Shown here: in pieces, positions 48,001-57,974 of the stretch | Layout: every line of letters begins with the position of its first letter | Position numbering within the stretch: position 1 is the first letter of the stretch | From: Sanderia malayensis | Lineage: Eukaryota > Cnidaria > Scyphozoa > Semaeostomeae > Pelagiidae | NCBI GenBank assembly: GCA_013076295.1 | Contig: RQOL01000828.1 | Span: 5,525,840 to 5,589,839 of the forward strand | DNA: 64,000 nt | Reading direction: 5' to 3' | Made by a program: the position numbers and the translations under genes | The notes under the pieces: generated by a model | The model's database searches: none | Seen by the model: only the letters and a program-made list of their open reading frames with translations | What the model was told of the DNA's origin: nothing

Positions 48001-51000
48001 AATATACCTCCTTCGTCAGTTTTGAAGTTGTATGTTCCAATCTCAGAATAAATATTGATATTACGTGATTTTGCTGTAACTTGAACTGTATATTCCGTAA
48101 ATGTAATTAAACTGTAAAATGTTGCCTTTGTTATAGCTACTATCTGATCAGGTCCCGGTGGTAGACCATTGCTTCTCTTTTTGATAGATACGTTGTAACT
48201 TTCAACTGGTACATCTCCTGCAATTGATGCTTTCCATATGATTTTGGCACTTGTATTGGTAGTGTAGCTTGTTGTAAAGCCAGTTGGTGCATGGGGTTTG
48301 GCTAAATAGTAACACATGTAACACATCAGTTCTAGTTAGAATACAAGTGATCATACGAGCATTATTACATAAAAAAAATTACACGACAAAGCTAATAATA
48401 AATAAAAATTTACCAAGCAAGCCTATTATTGTAACATTAAAACTTTTCGAACTCCTCAACGCAGGAATATCTGCATAATCCAACGAGCAACCAATAGTTT
48501 CTTGGCATTGAGCAAGGCCTTGCGTAACGTTCATGATCGAACAGGATGTAAATGATTTTCCAATAGATGGTCCAATTGCAGTTATTTCTCTATTTCTTTG
48601 AATTTCTCCATTGATGCTTGATGTAGTCCTGGTCTGACTGCCGACACTATAAATGTCAGAATTCATTATATTCCTACCAGAGATCTTATATGAAATGACA
48701 CCGCCTTGCTGTCCAGTAGCAGAGCAGGTAACCGTAGATCTGCTTCCCCTGGCGATGGACAGCGACAACGTTGTTAGGGTAACTGATGTCTTTGTAACTA
48801 AAATATCGATTCAATTGTTTGAATTATAGAATAAAATTATAGCAAAAAATTAAAAATATCAGGGTGCAGAAAGAAAAAACGTTCTATACAGCCCTGGTTC
48901 CATTCCTTACTTGAGTTGCAGCCCAGTAACTCCCATCTTAATCCAACATTCCTCAAAATGTCAGTTTCAGATTCTATTTTGATTCGTAGACATCTTGCAG
49001 TGATTGTAATTGGAAGGTCAATTTGCTTTGTTCCATAACGACCAGTAGAAGCAGAAAATATCTGAATGAAAGTATTTACTGTTAGAAGAGAAGGAACTGA
49101 ATGCCAGAACATTTAGGGACCACTGCCTTGAATTAAAGTCTTTGTGATTTCACAAGTACATGGGACCAAGTTACCTTATTGGCGCCTTCAAGTTTATAAT
49201 CATAAATGGTACCATCCCGTGTATATTTATATTGAACAGAGAATGTCTTCACATCAGTAACACTATCTTGTTCACCGTGTCCTTGAACGACAACGGCTGA
49301 AAATGTATGAGCCAAAGCAAGACACAATTGAATCCATGGTTTGCTACCTGCAACCTCTTTTGGTGTACACGAGCCAAGCTGACAAGCTGCCCACGTTGTA
49401 AGTGAGTTAAAGCGACTTTTGAATGCTTCGTTGCCAGTAAAATAGGTTGAAGATGTCAGATTAGAGTCTGCAATAATTCCAGATGAGCCAATGCCAATAC
49501 GCTTAAAACACCCTATAGTGCAAAAAAGAGTAACATATAAACACGGTAAAGCAAAGAGAGACAAAAGCATCTATTTTTCATCTTTACGTCTAGCAATAGA
49601 TTCAGTTTCGAAAATTTCATTCGCTTATACACACCGTGTGAAATACCTGTGGATGGGCAGCCATAAACATTCAGTCTTAAACAAACTTCAGTATTTGAAA
49701 CTGTTGGCAGGATCCTAAGATATCTGGCCGTAATTTCACTTGAAAACCAATTGTATACAATCAGATTTCTCGAACTGGATCCAACAAATTCCTTGAAAAT
49801 AAAAACGTTCAGCTCTGTAATTTTTGTTGCATCATTCGTATTGAGTACAGTCAAATCTGCATAGTTCGAACTCGTGTAATTCGAACTTTTGTCTAATTCG
49901 AACCAAATTCTCCGTCCCTTCAAGGATCACTAATGAACCAATTCTTATAAAGCAAACCTCTATAATTCGAACTTTTTGTAATTCGAACATTTTCACGCGT
50001 CCCCAGAGTGTTCGAATTAGACAGAGTTGACTGGTCAACTCTGTCTAATTTGAACTCGTGTAATTCGAACTTTTACTAATTCGAACAAAATTCTGTGGTC
50101 CCTTGAAAAATTCCTAACAAACCCTTATAAAAAAACCTCTATAATTCGAACCTCTGTAATTCGAACTTTCTGTAATTCGACCATTTATTTTTGTCCCCTC
50201 AAGGAAAAAACCTCTGTAATTCGAACTTTGTGCAAATCTCAGTTAATTATCTGATGACAGAATTTCTTTTTTTGCTCTTGTCTCTGGCAAGCCCATTGAA
50301 GCTTGCGTCATTGGGCAAATTGACGCAAATTGACTTGCTGGGACTTAGTACGGGATGCCAGACAGTGATTTTTACGACCCAGTTTAAGCGTGGCACTTTC
50401 TAGAAGTTAGATTCGATCAGTTGAACTTTATCAATGGCACTAATTAAAGTACCCGAACCTGTCAAGCTCATTGAAGATGCAGAGGAAATTTCAATTCCTT
50501 TCGATGCTGAACTGGCGGCTATTGTTACAAAAAATTGGAGCGTTCTTCCTCACGAAAAAGGTTATCACGTGTACCAAAGTGTATGAAGACCTGTATAATT
50601 AATAAAGCTTTAGAAGCTAAAAGACAACCAGAGAACCCAACGGATAAATATGCCGTGGGTGTGCTCAAAGATGACAAAGTTTGGGGCAGACAAAGGCAGT
50701 AATGAGCGCAAAGCAACTTTCCATGTTGTGACGTAATCCATATATTTTTGTTTTCTATTATAATAATTAATAAACTGTTTTGCTTCTTTAAAATGCCTTT
50801 AGTCCATAACAATGGTCATATAGTTTATAGTTTATGGCCATAAAACGGAGATATGGGGGTAACTAGGGGTAAAATATGGCACTTACATGAAAACTCGTAT
50901 AATTCGAACTTTCTGTAATTCGAACAAATTTGGATTCCACCATAGAGTTCGAATTAGACAGAGTTGACTGTACTTGCAAAAGATCTCGTTGACTTCGTTT

Positions 51001-54000
51001 TAGATTTTTTGTTGTTTATTGTATGCTGAAAAAAAGCTCTTGTATGTGGAAGAAAAGAGGGGATCAATAATAATTGTGTCGTTTTTTTATGTCATGTGTA
51101 TTTGCTTGTTCAAATTTGGTGGTAGCAAGAGTAAAGGCCTTAGACCGCAGAATCAAGATTACAATATGTTATTAAAAACTTGCCATATGAGCATCCATAT
51201 AGTTCAAGTCGTACACAAACATCCATACCATCTTTTTCTGTTGGTCGAAATTCAACATGCCTGGCAGGAAAGGGCTTACTTTCAAATGACCTTCTTATAA
51301 GCTGGTTTTGCCCATTGGCACCAAGATATATCTATAGAATGAAGATAAGAAATAACGAGGTTGCAAATAAAGGAATATTAATAAATGTGAATTTTACATA
51401 CATATAAGACTTCATTCTGGAGGGAGGCTTATTAGAGAGGAGCCTTTAATAGTGGAGAGGAGTTAATAGAGATTTTGCGGCATACTGTATAAATATATAC
51501 AGTATGCCGCATACTTTAAATAAACTCCTCTATTTTGATTATAGGCATATCAATCAGGCCAATAAATACATAAACACTAACTAACAAAGCATGGCATGAG
51601 ATAGTACTGGTTGTTGTGAAAAAAATACGCAAACAATAATAACATAAAAACGTAAGCACATTTATGTGACATCAATAAGAATGATCCCAATTGCAGCTCA
51701 AAGCATTTGTTAGTTAATCTACTGGGGTCTTCTATCAAAACAATGGAGTCTAGTAGACAAGACGAGAAAACGATTGGGAACAGTGAAAGAAACAATACTT
51801 TAAGCGGAGAACGTTTCGCGAGATAACTTTTGCCAAAATTCGCGAAATTCGCGAAAGTGTATCTCACGAAAGTTTCTCCGATTAAAGTAGTCTGAGAAAG
51901 CAAACCTGAAAATAAAGAAATGCTCTGAAGTGCTTTAACTTCCTTTGTTGTAAGACTCAGGACCCAGGACTTCAAGTCAAGTGAATATGTTTTCATTATA
52001 TATTTTTATGCTATTGAATTGTGTTTTTACTTGTTGTTTCAAACTAGGCACTAATACTGGGCATTCACACTCCCTTTGAAGGCGACGCACTCTGCTCAGT
52101 TTGACGATTTCTAATGTGAACAAATTTGAAGTGACACTTTAATTAACCGCCTTTGTAGATAGGGCTACAGAGAAGCAATAAATTATTACCCCCTCCCCAC
52201 CAAATTGAAAAATTTGCATTTTCACGTTAGCTATTGCTGGGGTGGTGCTGTTTGCGATCATCAGATTTATATAACGCAAACTGATCAAGGCAAATATCAG
52301 AAATAGTTTTAATTACATCTATTAACAGGTCCAGCTTTTTTAACTGCTTGGCTGGTGGATTTTATTCCAAGCCCACAAAGGAGGAAAGGTTGAAGCTCAA
52401 ACCTTAATGAATATTTTTTCCAGTTTGGACGAATACCATCACATCATTGATACTCTGCATACTCAACTTTTTGGACTCTCCCAATGAACGTAATAGATCT
52501 AGTGAATCTTGATGTTTCATTATCTTCTTTAGAATCTTGACCTTCCCAACACCATAAAAGAAGGAGGTGGTGTCACACCCCGAGATTGCATGAATATGAG
52601 GTAAATACTTTGAAACATTTTCACCCAAGAAGTCGTACACTTTTCCAACGTCAACATATTTCTCGTGATCTATTTTCATAAACCACTTTGACGATGGTTT
52701 GACAATGGCACAAGCATGCACAAGTGTAAGTAGTACATCTGTGTCCTTGGCAACTACCACTGCGACTGAATCTATTTGCCAGGGGGGGGGGCAAGTTTAT
52801 CAAGGGCTTAATTGATTACACTTTTAAGTTCATAGTAAAGTTCAGGCTTCCAGACCACACGACTAGCAGATACATCATAAAGAAAGACATGGCCCAAGAA
52901 ATTCCCGAAACTCCTATATTTAACAACCTTTTGTGGTATTTTAACATATTTTGTTCTCAGGGATGTATATATCATGTGGTGGAAGTCACTAAACCCTGCT
53001 TCAAAAGAATGATGGACTTTTATAAAGTTGTGTTTGTGAATCGTTAAATTAAGATCAATTCATCTTCCCTCTATACATTGGGAACAGGTTTGTGATTTTA
53101 TAAGGCTACAATGTTACTTCTGAATTAAAGATTAAGAAAAGACTGGTAATTACTACCAACCAACTTGCTAAATTGAGCAGAACCTGGAGCTCGAGTGCAA
53201 TATCCAGCGCAGCTACAACTAGATTGAGGAAATTTCTAATCACTTCGGTTGCTTTATATGGATGCAAATCGTGGACCCACAGTAAAGCACTGGAAAAGCG
53301 AATATCTTCTTTTGAGCTCTGCTACTTCAGAAGAGTACATGGGGTCACGTGGAAACACCTATTAGATATTGGAGAATGGACGGAAAAGAGTGTGGAAGTT
53401 TGTGTCAGAGAAGAGCAGGACCGTGGGTGGCGGAGGAAGTTTGTAGACTTGTTGAGGTGTCAGGCTATGGGAGTAATGCGACGCTGTTAGTTTTTGGCAT
53501 GTTCTGCTACACTTCCACACTTGTTCTGTTCCTTGCTGTAGTAAATAATAGAGTCTGGATGCCTAAATTTAAAAACTGACAAAAGCACAATACAATGACA
53601 CAAAAATAGTTTATGAAAGTATACACTCGCTTATCCTGATTACTGGGTCCCGAGATCTAGGTCCTGGGTTGCACCTAATCTTGGGTCCTGACTCCTATGT
53701 CCTCGATAGGGTCCCAGGTCCTCTTTTCCGCATGGCAATAGTAAATGAAAAAAGAAAAATAGGTAAACCCACAAATAATTCGCGAAGACACGCTGTGCAA
53801 CCAAGACTCATATGTTAGAATAGAAATCGAAAGCACAGAGAGAGAACCAGACATCAACAGTAACAGACGTAGGGCCCATGTACAGTCAATGTCTATTGAC
53901 TATTGTGTCTATATCTATTGACTATGATATAGATAATGCAAAAGCAGTAAGCATAATCCCTTTGTTAAACAGTTTCTGTTGTTCTTCCAGAAAATAAACA

Positions 54001-54874
54001 ATAAATAAGAAGAAAACATTTTCTTTCCTTTGGGCATTTTTAATTTCATGCGAGACCTCAACAACAAAATGAAAGTAAAACCTGCCCTTTTTTTCTTGCA
54101 GAACAGCGAATATGTTATTGACAATGACAGTAGGAATTAAGGTGTGTTACTCCTTGCTCTTTTGTTGATCTTTTGTTGTTTTTGTTGCCATGGGGACCTT
54201 GTGTTCGTCGTCAGAGAACTTGGAGCTCGCAAAGCATTATCATTGATGGAAAACGAGACTAAAGTGATTACATGAAATTTTCCCCCAACACAACCTCATT
54301 GATTCCGCTTCGCGAATCAAAAATGGGACGACGGCCTGCTGTATGGCTTTACAAAGAAAAGAAAAGACACGTGCAGTTGAAGCTCGAACGATACTTTGAA
54401 TTCTTAGAGACCTCTCACAGAAGTAAATGCTTGAAGTTGCTACTACTATGCATAAAGATAGTTTCAGTATGTTACTGTTCTAGACTAGTCAATAAGACCC
54501 AGACCTTTAAAGGTTCTATGATCTGCTTAATGTTGCTTGAAATGAGCCCAAAGCTCTGCTTACCTTAGGAAGACCAACGCTTTCTTTTGTGAACTGGTAT
54601 ATAGATCCATCAATACTGTACTTCAACTCGAACTTTTTTATATAGTTAGGTAAAAAATTGGGATCTCCCTGTATGGCAATACCAGTTACTCTGAGTGGTT
54701 TCTCGAGGTCTATTCTCACCCACTGATTTGTCTGGACATTATTTGCAGAGCACCAACATCTGTTATTATTCAAACGAGCTTCCTTTCCTTTATGTGTATT
54801 AGAATATGTGGATGACTCTGTTATTTGAGCATCAGTTATTATCCTCCTTTCCATACCCAAAGGCTCAAGGCAAA
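35524..54874 (-). CDS. Receptor-type tyrosine phosphatase: 2x F5/8C - Ig-like - 7x FN3 - TM - PTP D1 - PTP D2 (5' end missing)
   Basis: A minus-strand gene of at least 37 exons (about 1,950 codons) with GT-AG borders and continuous phases apart from one gap in D2. Ectodomain exons: 54564..54874, 49647..49791, 49175..49512, 48911..49061 (two discoidin/F5-8C domains); 48414..48797 (Ig-like); then seven FN3 modules down to 44138. Membrane-proximal exons are 43941..44034, 43557..43752 and 43387..43426; TM exon 43123..43252; juxtamembrane 42768..42937 and 42347..42486; then two PTP domains. A receptor of this shape sits in the plasma membrane and would bind ligands or other cells with its ectodomain. 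The overall order resembles type IIB RPTPs (MAM-Ig-FN3-TM-PTP-PTP), with discoidin domains in place of MAM. The signal peptide and start codon are not visible upstream of 54,874. Both PTP domains lack key catalytic residues, so signalling by dephosphorylation is doubtful. Confidence 0.9.
37262..37314 (-). ncRNA. Hammerhead ribozyme (Penelope-like element type)
   Basis: Read on the minus strand, all invariant core positions are present in order: CUGAUGAG (core C3-A9), then stem II GUGG-GUAA-CCAC, then GAAA, then a 3-bp stem III ACA-GACU-UGU, then cleavage-site C17. Cleavage would fall between 37,271 and 37,270. Stem I pairs UACAUAUC with GAGAUGGA through C-G, U-A, a mismatch, then U-A, A-U, C-G. 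The very short stem III is the feature described for hammerheads of Penelope-like elements. It lies 3' of the element's coding fragment on the same strand. Confidence 0.82.
37262..37654 (-). mobile_element. 3' fragment of a Penelope-like retroelement in the phosphatase intron
   Basis: The minus-strand frame 37,391-37,654 (87 codons to a TAG) reads VNWKIIKKCTSFNQATYKCN, CLNEKLEIALYEGDNILNKR, ISKCRHVNKF. This matches the Cys-containing C-terminal tail that follows the GIY-YIG nuclease in Penelope-like elements of cnidarians (KW.I.K.C.....K.CNLCL.EK......LLNKR.E..SKCRH.NK, recalled). About 75 bp downstream lies a hammerhead ribozyme, as expected for Penelope-like element ends. RT and most of the nuclease are missing, so it is a 5'-truncated copy. 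Confidence 0.7.
39211..42183 (-). CDS. Phosphatase PTP domain D1 (membrane-proximal), catalytic residues altered
   Basis: Exons 42096..42183, 41789..41865, 41649..41685, 41331..41428, 40709..40828, 40270..40427, 39488..39623, 39211..39354. Readable motifs: LSKNRYLNVAA then YDHSRVHLQPL and DYINANFIS (pTyr-recognition loop and INAN), SYTRPSVYIAAQ, EADFWRMNWDNNVSAIVMLS, CASYWPNQGKVQFSHF. The WPD loop reads NWPHSG (His codon 40371-40373 instead of Asp). The signature is HCTDGISRAG: Cys (40272-40274) and Arg (39608-39610) keep the C-X5-R spacing, but the usual SAG is TDG. The Q-loop reads IELVPTEEQY, with Pro (39494-39496) where Gln is usual. The fold is complete. Loss of the general acid and of Gln predicts very weak or no turnover, possibly substrate binding only. 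Confidence 0.88.
42347..44034 (-). CDS. Phosphatase membrane-proximal region, transmembrane helix and juxtamembrane segment
   Basis: Exons 43941..44034 (EPPKAEIEKKIQVNGD, NINGPI) and 43557..43752 (AYYVLGFNIGIKRN, ..SGVRFKLNKIENYTLCYRA) form the membrane-proximal module. 43387..43426 is a short linker. 43123..43252 holds the transmembrane helix LGIFALFVFIIIVLVVAMVI followed by the stop-transfer LKR. 42768..42937 gives a basic, Ser-rich juxtamembrane piece starting RRRPSSASHGEIEPIPMAQY, with Tyr residues in PMAQYASP and NRGYDCDSYEP. 42347..42486 (IAVDNFADVCRNLQKDCHRA) matches the HPPI.V.DF..H...L segment that precedes D1 in RPTPs. Phases 2, 1 and 0 join correctly. Confidence 0.85.
44138..48301 (-). 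CDS. Phosphatase ectodomain part 3: seven fibronectin type III repeats
   Basis: FN3-1 is the single exon 48008..48301 (AKPHAPTGFTTSY, ESYNVSIKK, TFTEYTVQVTAKS). FN3-2 to FN3-6 are each two exons: 47666..47883+47485..47560; 46998..47215+46790..46865; 46451..46668+46237..46309; 45892..46115+45685..45760; 45124..45341+44907..44982. The first exon runs from the Pro start through WxKPxxxNGILxxYxIRYK to Y.FQ and the second is V.ATTxxG..xGTWS. FN3-7 is 44723..44862+44138..44336 (KWEKPSKENGIVKNYT; VPGSVYSVKIAAATTKGYGP). Intron phases are strictly 1 and 0 in turn, so whole modules can be duplicated without breaking the frame. Confidence 0.92.
48414..48797 (-). CDS. Phosphatase ectodomain part 2: Ig-like domain exon
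   Basis: One exon (phase 1 in, phase 1 out) with VTLTTLSLSIARGSRSTVTC at its start, which is the B-strand Cys of an Ig-type fold, and Cys residues in SFTSCSIMNV, LAQCQETIGC further on. The tryptophan of the C strand is not obvious, so it is a divergent Ig-like or extracellular Cys-containing module. Its position between F5/8C and FN3 equals that of the Ig domain in type IIB RPTPs. Confidence 0.6.
48911..54874 (-). CDS. Phosphatase ectodomain part 1: two tandem F5/8 type C (discoidin) domains
   Basis: Domain 1 is encoded by 54564..54874 (CLEPLGMERRIITDAQITES.., NRCWCSANNVQTNQWVRIDL, KKFELKYSIDGSIY) and 49647..49791 (FSSEITARYLRILP, CLRLNVYGC). Domain 2 is encoded by 49175..49512 (GCFKRIGIGSSGIIADSNLT, KPWIQLCLA, TFSVQYKYTRDG) and 48911..49061 (LPITITARCLRIKIE, RNVGLRWELLGC). 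Both have the F5/8C plan: an opening Cys, WxRxDL or WIQL, FxxxYSxDG, ARYLRI, and a closing LRxxxxGC. Both are split by a phase-0 intron at the same point. The linking intron 49,792-54,563 is about 4.8 kb and full of repeats. Such domains bind glycans, collagen or phospholipids. Confidence 0.9.
49848..50970. mobile_element. pogo/Tigger-like non-autonomous element(s), nested or tandem, in the phosphatase intron
   Basis: Outer ends CAGTCAAATCTGCATAG and TTAGACAGAGTTGACTG are flanked by TA (49,846-49,847; 50,971-50,972). The inside is rich in TAATTCGAAC words in both orientations. An internal palindrome CAGAGTTGACTGGTCAACTC at 50,022-50,041 marks where one element's end abuts another's start, so two related copies sit head to tail. 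TA target and CAGT ends fit the pogo/Tigger group. No transposase frame remains. Confidence 0.75.
51477..51510. repeat. Perfect 15-bp-arm hairpin in the phosphatase intron
   Basis: Arms GCGGCATACTGTATA and TATACAGTATGCCGC around AATA. It lies in a stretch with partly repeated words (GAGAGGAG, TTAATAG). Probably the centre of a small foldback or MITE; family not recognised. Confidence 0.75.
52404..52787 (-). pseudogene. Fragment of a transposon-associated PIN/FEN-like protein (ISGCDTT family)
   Basis: The minus-strand text VVVAKDTDVLLTLVHAC and HIHAISGCDTTSFFYGVGKV carries the two acidic motifs (..DTDVLLLLV.. and ..TGCDTT..F.G.GK) of a PIN/FEN-like family that I recall as multi-copy in cnidarian genomes. 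The frame ends at 52,404 and starts without a proper N-terminus after a G-run (52,784-52,794), so it is partial. It lies inside the large phosphatase intron, antisense to nothing. Confidence 0.55.
53125..53490 (+). pseudogene. C-terminal fragment of a non-LTR reverse transcriptase (element D)
   Basis: The plus-strand text TTNQLAKLSRTWSS, then LRKFLITSVALYGCKSWTHS, then EKRISSFELCYFRRVHGVTW, matches the thumb/C-terminal region of RTs (SVALYGCETWTL....ERRI.AFE....RRILGI). Only the last 120 or so codons remain; the catalytic palm is absent. It lies in the large phosphatase intron, opposite to that gene's strand. Confidence 0.75.
53491..54563. other. Intron sequence, small repeats only
   Basis: A short run of GGTCCTGGGT/GGTCCTGACTC words (53,645-53,720) looks like a decayed tandem repeat. 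Otherwise no coding or mobile element was recognised. Confidence 0.35.
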
Positions 54875-55930
54875 CTGTAAACGAAAAAAGAAGAAAAGAA
54901 AATCCAAAAACTTCTTGAAATTCATAAAATAAAATTAGGCTGATAATGTTATCTAGTTTGATAATGAAAAGTTAAAGGAAGAGGTTGAGCGTTGATACAT
55001 ATTTCACTAAGTAAAAATAACATTCAATCTCAACGTGACCAAATGGCGAGTTAGGGATCGGAATACATTTGGAACAAAATTCATTGACAACAACCAATTC
55101 TCACGTATGCCAAAACTCATAAATATCTCTAAATGCTTGTCATTATGATTATAGCAAAGTCATAATTTAAAAAATCTAAATTTGCTTATCAGCTCGCTGT
55201 AAATTTATCCAAAAAATAATGCCTGATTTGTTATACTATTTAAGGTTTGCATTCCATACTTATGGTTAAATGGGCCAAAAATAATGTCCAATTTGTTATA
55301 CTATTCCAGGTTTGCATTCCATACTTCTGGTTAAATGGGCCAAACATTTGGAAATTTTCTCGAAACACGGCATTAATTTTCTGATACATAGTTTCACCAC
55401 CGCGCACCGAAACTTTGGCAATTTTCATAAAGAACAGTTACACACAATCTGCCATAAAAACAAATGCCCTTTGGGTAAAGCAAAGCTTGATTTCAAATGG
55501 CAAAGAAATTTGATTTGAGATAAAAACGAAATAGAAGATGAAGAATAATGTCATAGGAGTGCAGTGCAATCCAATTATGCAGAAAATGCAGAAATCAACG
55601 AGATAATCACAATTCACTAATGTGAAGAGGAGTGTAAATAAGAATAAATCCTATTTTTGCTTATTTGCTTCTTGAGTGGCGTAAAACACGGTCCTAAAAA
55701 GGGTTAGAGCACATTGGACTGGTGCAATTAGGACAGGTGTAAAAAGGGTCGATCTCTTAATAGTGTCTTGCCACACCAATCGTTCAACAATCCACAAGTG
55801 AAAAAAGCGACATATCTATCTATCTACAGTTTAAGTAGCAAAAGATCCTAAGGATCCATTATCGCTACATTTAAATAAAATAAATATAAAATAACAAGTA
55901 TATTTAAAACGTAAAGGATAAAAAGTTTAG
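54875..55930. other. Upstream of the first visible phosphatase exon; no start exon found
   Basis: AT-rich. A near-duplicate pair of about 60 bp occurs (TTTGCATTCCATACTT at 55,244 and 55,310; GGTTAAATGGGCCAAA at 55,263 and 55,329). A (TATC)n-like run near 55,815-55,830 probably belongs to the 3' tail of the CR1-like element to the right. I saw no signal-peptide exon. Confidence 0.4.
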
Positions 55931-56655
55931 TTAATTAGAAGTTAGATTTTTAGTTTTTTCCTTGAACCGGAGAATTTCTGGTTCATTTGAAATATTAGGC
56001 GGCAAATTATTCCAAAGTGTTACACTGGCTGAAACGAAAGAATTTCTATAAGCGTTGATACGACGGTGGATTGGTTGGAAACGAATGCAATTAATGTATC
56101 TTGATCTCTTTGATAGAAATGACGTAGGAATTGCGACTGCTTTGTGAATGATGTTATGCATCATTAGCAAGTTGATGTTTCAACGCTGGAACTCCAGTGA
56201 CTTCGGTTTAGTTGGTTCATCATAACTGATGGGCTTGAACAATGACGCCAGTCACAGAATACAAACCGTGCGGACTTTCTCTGAACCATTTCAAGTAGGT
56301 CACGTAAGCCTTGGTTCCCTTCGCCGATGGGATTCCAAACTTTTGATGCATAGTTGAGGATTGGATTTATGTATGTCTTGTATGCTCTAACTTTCGTAGC
56401 TCTACTACACCCTCTGAAGTTTCTTTGCAGGAAATTACGCACTTGAGTTCTTTTTTTCATACACCATATCAACGTGACTGTTCCATTTTAGATGTTTGTT
56501 GATTATAGCGCCACGGTACTTTGCATTATCGACTGCATCTAGATTTTCATTGTGAATTTTGTAGTTGACAAGAAGTGGCTTCACTTTGGTTGTTAATCGT
56601 AACAATATGCATTTATTTGGATGGAATTCTATGCCCCATTGCTGTTTCCATATTT

Positions 56656-57692
56656 GATGTTAGTTAATACATGAAATTTATTAACTTTAGTTAATTAGGC
56701 ACGGATTTTTCATATTGCGTGACTGTTTTTTAATGCTAATCAACAACCAAAATTAACAGGGCCACACCAAGGGTGCGTTGATTACTTGACACAGGCAAGG
56801 TATTTTAATCTGGCACCAATCGTAAAATATCACGCATAGCGATGCTGCCTGTATCTAATCTCAGCTTGATGAAAGTGACAAGCACAATAAACCAATCAGA
56901 GCTCCCAACACAGCAGGCTAACCAGCGACAAGCCAATCAAATTAAGCGAATCACCACGCAAAATACTCCCTTTATAAGACAATGCAAAGCCCTCAAAGGG
57001 CAACAATTTACAAACAAAGCAACATATACATAGTTGCCAAGCAAATCAAGGAAACAAAAATTTACCCGCCCACCTCCCTATCCACCGATAGAGGCATATC
57101 CAAGGTTCTACGAGCTACCTTTCACGAACCACCTGATTAATTGAAAGTCGCAATGCATCTGAGACGCCAAACTTTGCAGGAACTGGCAAAAGTGCAAACA
57201 CTTCATATCACAAAAACTCGGAATAGCACATCAATAAACAATTAACGGACAGCGTCCGTAAATTCGCACCCTGTGTTAAACAAAACGGACAGCGTCCGTA
57301 AATTCCGAGTCAGGGACAGCGTCCCTAAATTCCGAGTCAGGGACAGCGTCCCTAAATTCCAAGTCAGGGACAGCGTCCCTAAATTCCGAGTCAGGGACAG
57401 CGTCCCTCAGGGACAGCGTCCCTGCCCCTCCGCTCGCACTTCGTTCCTTGCAAATGCGTTTCCTACACCGCCCACAATATCGTAATTAACTGTTTTAATT
57501 TATGTATAACATCATTGATATATTTACGTATTATTACCTAACAATTATGTTGTAAATTATAATGATGATGAAGATGGCTATGTTGTAAATTATGATTATG
57601 ATGACTATTATGATGATGATTATGATGACTCAAAGCATATCGCAATGGTTTGTTCTTGCGATTCTCTGCGGTAGGAGTGAATAATTAACAGT
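56656..57692. mobile_element. 1,037-bp non-autonomous insertion with internal minisatellite
   Basis: Bordered by a 6-bp duplication ATATTT (56,650-56,655 and 57,693-57,698). Skipping it with one duplication rejoins the RT codons as DLNIWKQQW on the minus strand. The termini are weakly inverted (TGTTAGTTAAT near the left end, ATTAACAG near the right end). The inside has a palindromic minisatellite at 57,246-57,425 and a (GATGAT/GATTAT)n stretch at about 57,560-57,630. No coding capacity; the superfamily is not determined. Confidence 0.75.
57246..57425. repeat. 27-bp minisatellite with GGGACAGCGTCCC palindrome
   Basis: Cores start near 57246, 57286, 57312, 57339, 57366, 57393 and 57408. The main unit is GAGTCAGGGACAGCGTCCCT plus AAATTCC (27 bp). 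The first two cores read ACGGACAGCGTCCGT and later ones AGGGACAGCGTCCCT; the outer C:G pair is swapped for G:C on both arms, so the palindrome is kept. The last two copies are compressed to a 15-bp spacing. Confidence 0.9.
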
Positions 57693-57712
57693 ATATTTAG
57701 ATCATTTTGGAG

Positions 57713-57948
57713 TGTAACGTATTCGGGTTCGGCAGAACAGAGACGAAGAGATAAATACAACAACCTTGCTTGTATCTCAAAATCACCAATCTGAATCCTC
57801 TTTTACAATTACAACATACATATGCGTGTTAGAGTCACATGCCTCTGACTCATTGTCAGATGCACATGACTCTCAAGGTTTACACAATTTCACAATAATA
57901 GTAATAATAATAATTTCAACAATAGTAATAATAGATCGATTCGTTACA
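57713..57948 (-). repeat. 3' LTR of gypsy element 2
   Basis: Copy of the 236-bp LTR. It contains GGGTTCGGCAGAACAGAGAC and a TAATAATAATAA stretch, and is preceded (on the minus strand) by the purine tract. Confidence 0.95.
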
Positions 57949-57974
57949 CCACCCCCCTTCTTAGAATAAAACAA

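Noticed and set aside
49848..50970. Direct-repeat regulatory array of TAATTCGAAC words
   Set aside because: Better explained as subterminal repeats of pogo/Tigger-like elements bordered by TA.
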